15,837 bases of DNA from an uncultured Atopobiaceae bacterium (GTDB taxonomy: Bacteria > Actinomycetota > Coriobacteriia > Coriobacteriales > Atopobiaceae): NCBI GenBank assembly GCA_905235165.1, contig CAJOKK010000015.1, positions 1 to 15,837 of the forward strand, given 5' to 3'. The first letter of the stretch is position 1; each line of letters begins with the position of its first letter. The notes below the pieces were generated by a model. The model made no database searches and had not been told where the DNA came from. It was given only the letters and a program-made list of their open reading frames with translations. A program made the position numbers and the translations under genes. Below, in pieces: positions 13,370 to 15,837 of this stretch.

Positions 13370-14321
13370 GATTGCCAAGCAACCGTCAGTCGCGGGGGCG
13401 CGCCTGCGTTGTGAGGCAGCGCTTGCAGACGGCTACGGCATCGTCTTAGCCTGCGATGCCACCCTCGAGGGCGTACTTGGCGCAACGGGCATTGGCTACC
13501 TGGCCCATGCCGATGCCGAACGCATCAGGCTCTCTCCGCGCGAGGGCTGTCAGGCACGCTTTGGCGAGCAAGTCGTAGAGATGCCGAGCGATACCAACGG
13601 TGAGCTCGTCTCGCTCGCACGACGCGTCTATCGTGGCATCGAACGTCACGTAGCCGTAGGGTGTCCCCACGCGCGAGCGGGCACATGCCCCCGCGGCTGT
13701 GCGGGCGCATGTGCCCGACGACTCGTCTATGCCGCCGCCTCTGACTCCCCTTCCATGGCAGAAGCCGTACATCTCTACGTACGCAAGGCCTTCTCAGAAG
13801 GGTCGCGCCTCCGCAGCCTCATCAACGACGAGCTGGTGGTTGAGGTAGACCAGCTCGCCCGCAGCGTCCTGAGCGAATGCGAGCACACCAAGCAGTTTGC
13901 GCGCTTCTCGCTTTTGAGCGACGGGTCGCTCTTCTCGTCAATACGGCCCAAGGCCGACACGATTCCCCTCACGGCCAGCTATTTTGCCACACGAATGGGA
14001 GAAGAACGCTTCTGCATTGTTGACCCCACCCATCGCTCGGCCGCCTTTCACGACTCGGGAAAGCTCGGAAGGCAAAAGGGCTATGCGGTAGTTCGCCTCG
14101 ACCAAGCGAGCACCGACGCGCTCGTGTCAGGCAAGGAGCTCTCTGCCGATGAGCTTGCGGTGCGCGCCCTGTGGAGACGCTTCTACGAGAGCGTCTCCCT
14201 CAGCGGTCGCGATGTCTCAGAACGTGGATACGACCTGCGCACCCAACTGATGCCACGCCGCTTCTGGGGAGGACTGAGCGAGCTTGGTCCGCAGGCCGAT
14301 GAGTTTGCCCGCAAAGCATAA
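13305..14321 (+). CDS. DUF4130-type partner of the radical SAM protein
   Basis: The 338-residue protein of the 'probable DNA metabolism protein' class is usually encoded beside the radical SAM protein. The core shows a DATLEGVLGA start block (about residue 51), then DQLARSVLSECEHTKQFARFSLLSDGSLFSSIRP, ITLTASYFA-like and FCIVDPTHRSAAFHDSG segments. These correspond to the DUF4130 domain also found fused to some uracil-DNA glycosylases. Oddities are a basic N-terminal tail of about 40 residues, created by the 65-base overlap with the upstream gene, and an insertion with C120, C128, C132 and C136 (C-x7-C-x3-C-x3-C) where homologues run straight on. ATG 13305 has GGTGGTGAG upstream. An internal start without the tail is possible. 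Tight overlap implies coupled translation and physical partnership. Confidence 0.88.
   Translation: MQNKAPTTARAVKRKGSSASSRIAKQPSVAGARLRCEAALADGYGIVLACDATLEGVLGATGIGYLAHADAERIRLSPREGCQARFGEQVVEMPSDTNGELVSLARRVYRGIERHVAVGCPHARAGTCPRGCAGACARRLVYAAASDSPSMAEAVHLYVRKAFSEGSRLRSLINDELVVEVDQLARSVLSECEHTKQFARFSLLSDGSLFSSIRPKADTIPLTASYFATRMGEERFCIVDPTHRSAAFHDSGKLGRQKGYAVVRLDQASTDALVSGKELSADELAVRALWRRFYESVSLSGRDVSERGYDLRTQLMPRRFWGGLSELGPQADEFARKA
13678..13717. repeat. Intragenic palindrome within the DUF4130-type gene
   Basis: CGGGCACATGC (13678-13688) and GCATGTGCCCG (13707-13717) are perfect 11-bp arms. After one mismatch, a further 5-bp stem (13690-13694 with 13701-13705) closes on a 6-base loop. The 40 bases encode three of the four inserted cysteines in frame. 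Confidence 0.8.
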
Positions 14322-14353
14322 GAGCTTAAAGGCAATTCGATTGCCAAAACAAA

Positions 14354-14382
14354 AGAGGGCCCGGTGGATTACCGGGCCCTCT
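14354..14382. terminator. Terminator shared by the DUF4130-type and secreted-protein genes
   Basis: Perfect 12-bp arms AGAGGGCCCGGT (14354-14365) and ACCGGGCCCTCT (14371-14382) with a 5-base loop. On the minus strand a TTTTGTTTT tract follows, so it is a good intrinsic terminator for the secreted-protein gene. On the plus strand the T-run is poor. A small hairpin GGCAAT TCG ATTGCC (14331-14345) precedes it. Confidence 0.85.
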
Positions 14383-14412
14383 CAGGCATATTAAAGAAGG
14401 TAAGTAGGATAC

Positions 14413-15366
14413 TTACTTAACCTCATTGACGGCACCGTCGATGTGGAGCTGACCGTCAATGGCGTAGAAACCAGCGCCAATAGCGTCAACGTGATCGAAG
14501 TTGGGAACCTGAACGGTCACGTTAGAGCCCTGCTCCAGGGTAACGTTAAAGACCTGAGCCTTGCGCATGCCATGGTAGAAGTTGCCGCTGCCGATGGCGG
14601 GAGCGTTGTACACGTAACCCGTGAGATCAGAGTGCTGGTCATCGTTGCAGGGGCAGAAACCGCCCTTGGCATCGACCGTACCCTTGATGTCGATCTTGCC
14701 GGAGGCACCGCAGTAGCCGCCGCCGATGCCAGCAGCGCGGGAGCCACCGATGGAGGTGACGTGGGCAGAGGAATCGATGGTGATGTCGCCACCCCTACCA
14801 TAGATACCGCCACCGATGCCGGCAGCGTAGGCGCCAGCCTGGGAGCTAACGGTCACGCCCTCGATGGTGATGTTGCCAGCGTTGGGGTGGGTGGGATCGC
14901 CACCGATGCCGGCATAGCCAACCGACTCATCGCCAGCGTGGAGCAGGGAGTTAACAATAAGGGTGCCCTCGCCGGTAATGGTGAGGCTGGAACCCTCAGG
15001 AACGGTGATGCCGCGCTGGAACTCAACCGTGGTGCCAGCAGCAATGTAGAAGGTGGTAGGGCCATTGACGATGAAACGACGGCTGAAGGTTGCGTCGCTA
15101 CAGAAGGAGGCACTCTGGGCCATGTGAGGATCGAGCGTCTCATACTGGTCGTCGTTGAGGTTCTGGGTCGGGATGCGCTCGCCGTACTTCTCCTCGAACG
15201 AAGCGGTCTCAGGAAGAGCGTCCTCAACGACGTAGATGGTGCCGTCATCATGCGGATGCGGACCACCAGGCACGCTAGCATAAGCGACAGTAGAGGCGGT
15301 GCCAAGAGCAAGAACAGCGCCCATGGCAACGGCGCAAAGGCCCTTAGTGAAGGAATACTTGTTCAT
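14413..15366 (-). CDS. Secreted glycine-rich repeat protein, beta-helix-like
   Basis: The 317-residue protein has a Sec signal peptide: basic N-end, hydrophobic core to about residue 24, likely cleavage after AYA at 30. The mature part has an acidic linker (31-85), then beta-rich repeats centred on AGIGG at 152, 182 and 212 (exactly 30 apart) and looser AIGSG and AIGAG at 257 and 295. Each is followed by G-x-I-x-I-type strands such as GNITIEG, GDITIDS and GKIDIKG. This resembles right-handed beta-helix or carbohydrate-binding-domain surface proteins of gut anaerobes. Four mature Cys (89, 219, 238, 240) could pair. There is no LPxTG, transmembrane tail or obvious cell-wall-binding domain, so it is probably released or bound indirectly. 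ATG 15366 with AAGGAGA five bases before it is preferred over the TTG at 15369. Substrate and role are unknown. Confidence 0.75.
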   Translation of the reverse strand: MNKYSFTKGLCAVAMGAVLALGTASTVAYASVPGGPHPHDDGTIYVVEDALPETASFEEKYGERIPTQNLNDDQYETLDPHMAQSASFCSDATFSRRFIVNGPTTFYIAAGTTVEFQRGITVPEGSSLTITGEGTLIVNSLLHAGDESVGYAGIGGDPTHPNAGNITIEGVTVSSQAGAYAAGIGGGIYGRGGDITIDSSAHVTSIGGSRAAGIGGGYCGASGKIDIKGTVDAKGGFCPCNDDQHSDLTGYVYNAPAIGSGNFYHGMRKAQVFNVTLEQGSNVTVQVPNFDHVDAIGAGFYAIDGQLHIDGAVNEVK

Positions 15367-15700
15367 CAAATCTCCTTAACGACAAAAACCAAAAATATTG
15401 CAACAACAATTGTTCAATGCCAGAAGCATTTCGCCAGAAGTGACTTTATCACAGGACACATTGATTGTTATCCTGTTCACAGCTCTTTCATATCGCTTTA
15501 GTTAGTTTTAATTATCATGTGTGCAAACTAAGATTGTTAGCGCTTTTATCTGGGGTTTTACGTTTTAGTCTCTTGCTTTACCCAAGTTGCTTGCATAGAA
15601 GAGGTTAGTTAGCCATTTCCTTCCCAGCTATCTGTCGTAAAGCCAAGGTCGTGTTTCAGGCACCCCGAACGTAAGCTCACATTATTGCCACAACAACCGG
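15367..15700. other. AT-rich non-coding region upstream of the secreted-protein gene
   Basis: I see no gene here. The first 200 bases are clearly richer in A/T than the rest of the window and read as a long leader or regulatory region for the minus-strand gene. Visible elements are a perfect palindrome AACAATTGTT at about 15404-15413, a direct repeat GCCAGAAG at 15419-15426 and 15433-15440, an inverted repeat ACAGGA/TCCTGT at 15451-15456 and 15471-15476, and TTAGTTAG at 15498-15505 and 15605-15612. No promoter with both good hexamers could be fixed. Confidence 0.5.
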
Positions 15701-15737
15701 GAGTGAGTCAGTTACCGTAGCCCTTTTTGACTCATTC
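15701..15737 (+). repeat. 37-nt hairpin repeat, copy 1
   Basis: The unit starts GAGTGAGTCA and ends TGACTCATTC. These arms pair over 9 of 10 positions around a 17-base loop containing GTTACCGTAG. Copy 2 lies 60 bases downstream in the same orientation and differs at one base (C at 15721 against T at 15781). Confidence 0.9.
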
Positions 15738-15760
15738 CGGAGGGCGGCGCGGGGGCAGGC

Positions 15761-15797
15761 GAGTGAGTCAGTTACCGTAGTCCTTTTTGACTCATTC
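15761..15797 (+). repeat. 37-nt hairpin repeat, copy 2
   Basis: Same 37-base unit as copy 1 with one difference, separated from it by a GC-rich 23-base spacer (15738-15760). It forms the left arm of the large terminal palindrome with the inverted copy 3. Confidence 0.9.
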
Positions 15798-15837
15798 TGT
15801 TCGCCGGCGAACAGAATGAGTCAAAAAGGACTACGGT
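15774..15837. repeat. Perfect 64-base palindrome, copy 2 against inverted copy 3
   Basis: Bases 15774-15805 are the exact reverse complement of 15806-15837. The centre is the 16-base perfect palindrome TGTTCGCCGGCGAACA (15798-15813), and copy 3 (inverted, 15814 onward) is cut off by the end of the window. This could be a bipartite repetitive extragenic palindrome or an assembly fold-back at a sequence end. Confidence 0.9.

Noticed and set aside
14443..15501. 352-residue plus-strand open frame opposite the secreted-protein gene
   Set aside because: Antisense of a Gly/Ile repeat gene gives a Val/Ala/Asp-rich frame. The minus strand has a signal peptide, SD and repeats, so it is the real gene.
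15701..15837. CRISPR array
   Set aside because: Repeat length would fit, but the spacers are 23 and 16 bases, one spacer is itself a palindrome, the third copy is inverted, and no cas genes are in the window.

Overview
The window looks like chromosomal DNA of a high-GC anaerobic actinobacterium, most likely class Coriobacteriia (Atopobiaceae/Olsenella-like). This is an inference from gene content and style: GTG and TTG starts, a free-standing glucose-type PTS IIA protein, an aminopeptidase C, a class A RNase P RNA and the paired radical-SAM/DUF4130 genes. No single marker proves it. The DNA is mostly ordinary housekeeping genome. A few accessory or poorly characterised pieces lie at its left and right ends and in the middle.

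Left part (1-2250): the 3' end of a PPK2-type polyphosphate kinase, a DUF697-like gene broken by an apparent one-base deletion, a tRNA-Gln(CTG)/tRNA-Glu(CTC) pair with its own promoter and terminator, and an EamA (DMT) transporter ending at a large hairpin shared with the converging ABC operon. The tRNA-Gln acceptor stem also looks one base short, so this stretch holds two single-base anomalies about 400 bp apart.

Middle left (2270-7720): a minus-strand polar amino acid ABC transporter operon (Tat-type lipoprotein binding protein, one permease, ATPase). Its promoter overlaps a perfect inverted repeat. Then come the CCA-adding enzyme (minus) and, divergently, aminopeptidase C (plus).

Middle right (7747-11242): a minus-strand run. 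A four-helix membrane protein, a DUF6765-like metal-hydrolase-like protein and a DUF308/HdeD-like membrane protein are tightly coupled. A PTS IIA protein and a YigZ/IMPACT protein follow. The promoter for the run is divergent from that of rnpB.

Right part (11390-15837): RNase P RNA, then an overlapping radical-SAM/helix-hairpin-helix gene and its DUF4130-type partner, both of the 'putative DNA modification/repair' class. The partner carries an unusual four-cysteine insertion encoded by a strong palindrome. A terminator is shared with a convergent gene for a small secreted glycine-rich repeat protein preceded by a long AT-rich leader. The window ends in a cluster of hairpin-forming 37-nt repeats, two direct and one inverted. 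The last 64 bases form a perfect palindrome that reaches the final base, so either a repeat-element cluster or an assembly fold-back ends the sequence.

I see no complete new defence or mobile system. The best leads are the terminal palindromic repeats, the cysteine/palindrome insertion in the DUF4130 protein, and the membrane/DUF6765/DUF308 three-gene cassette.
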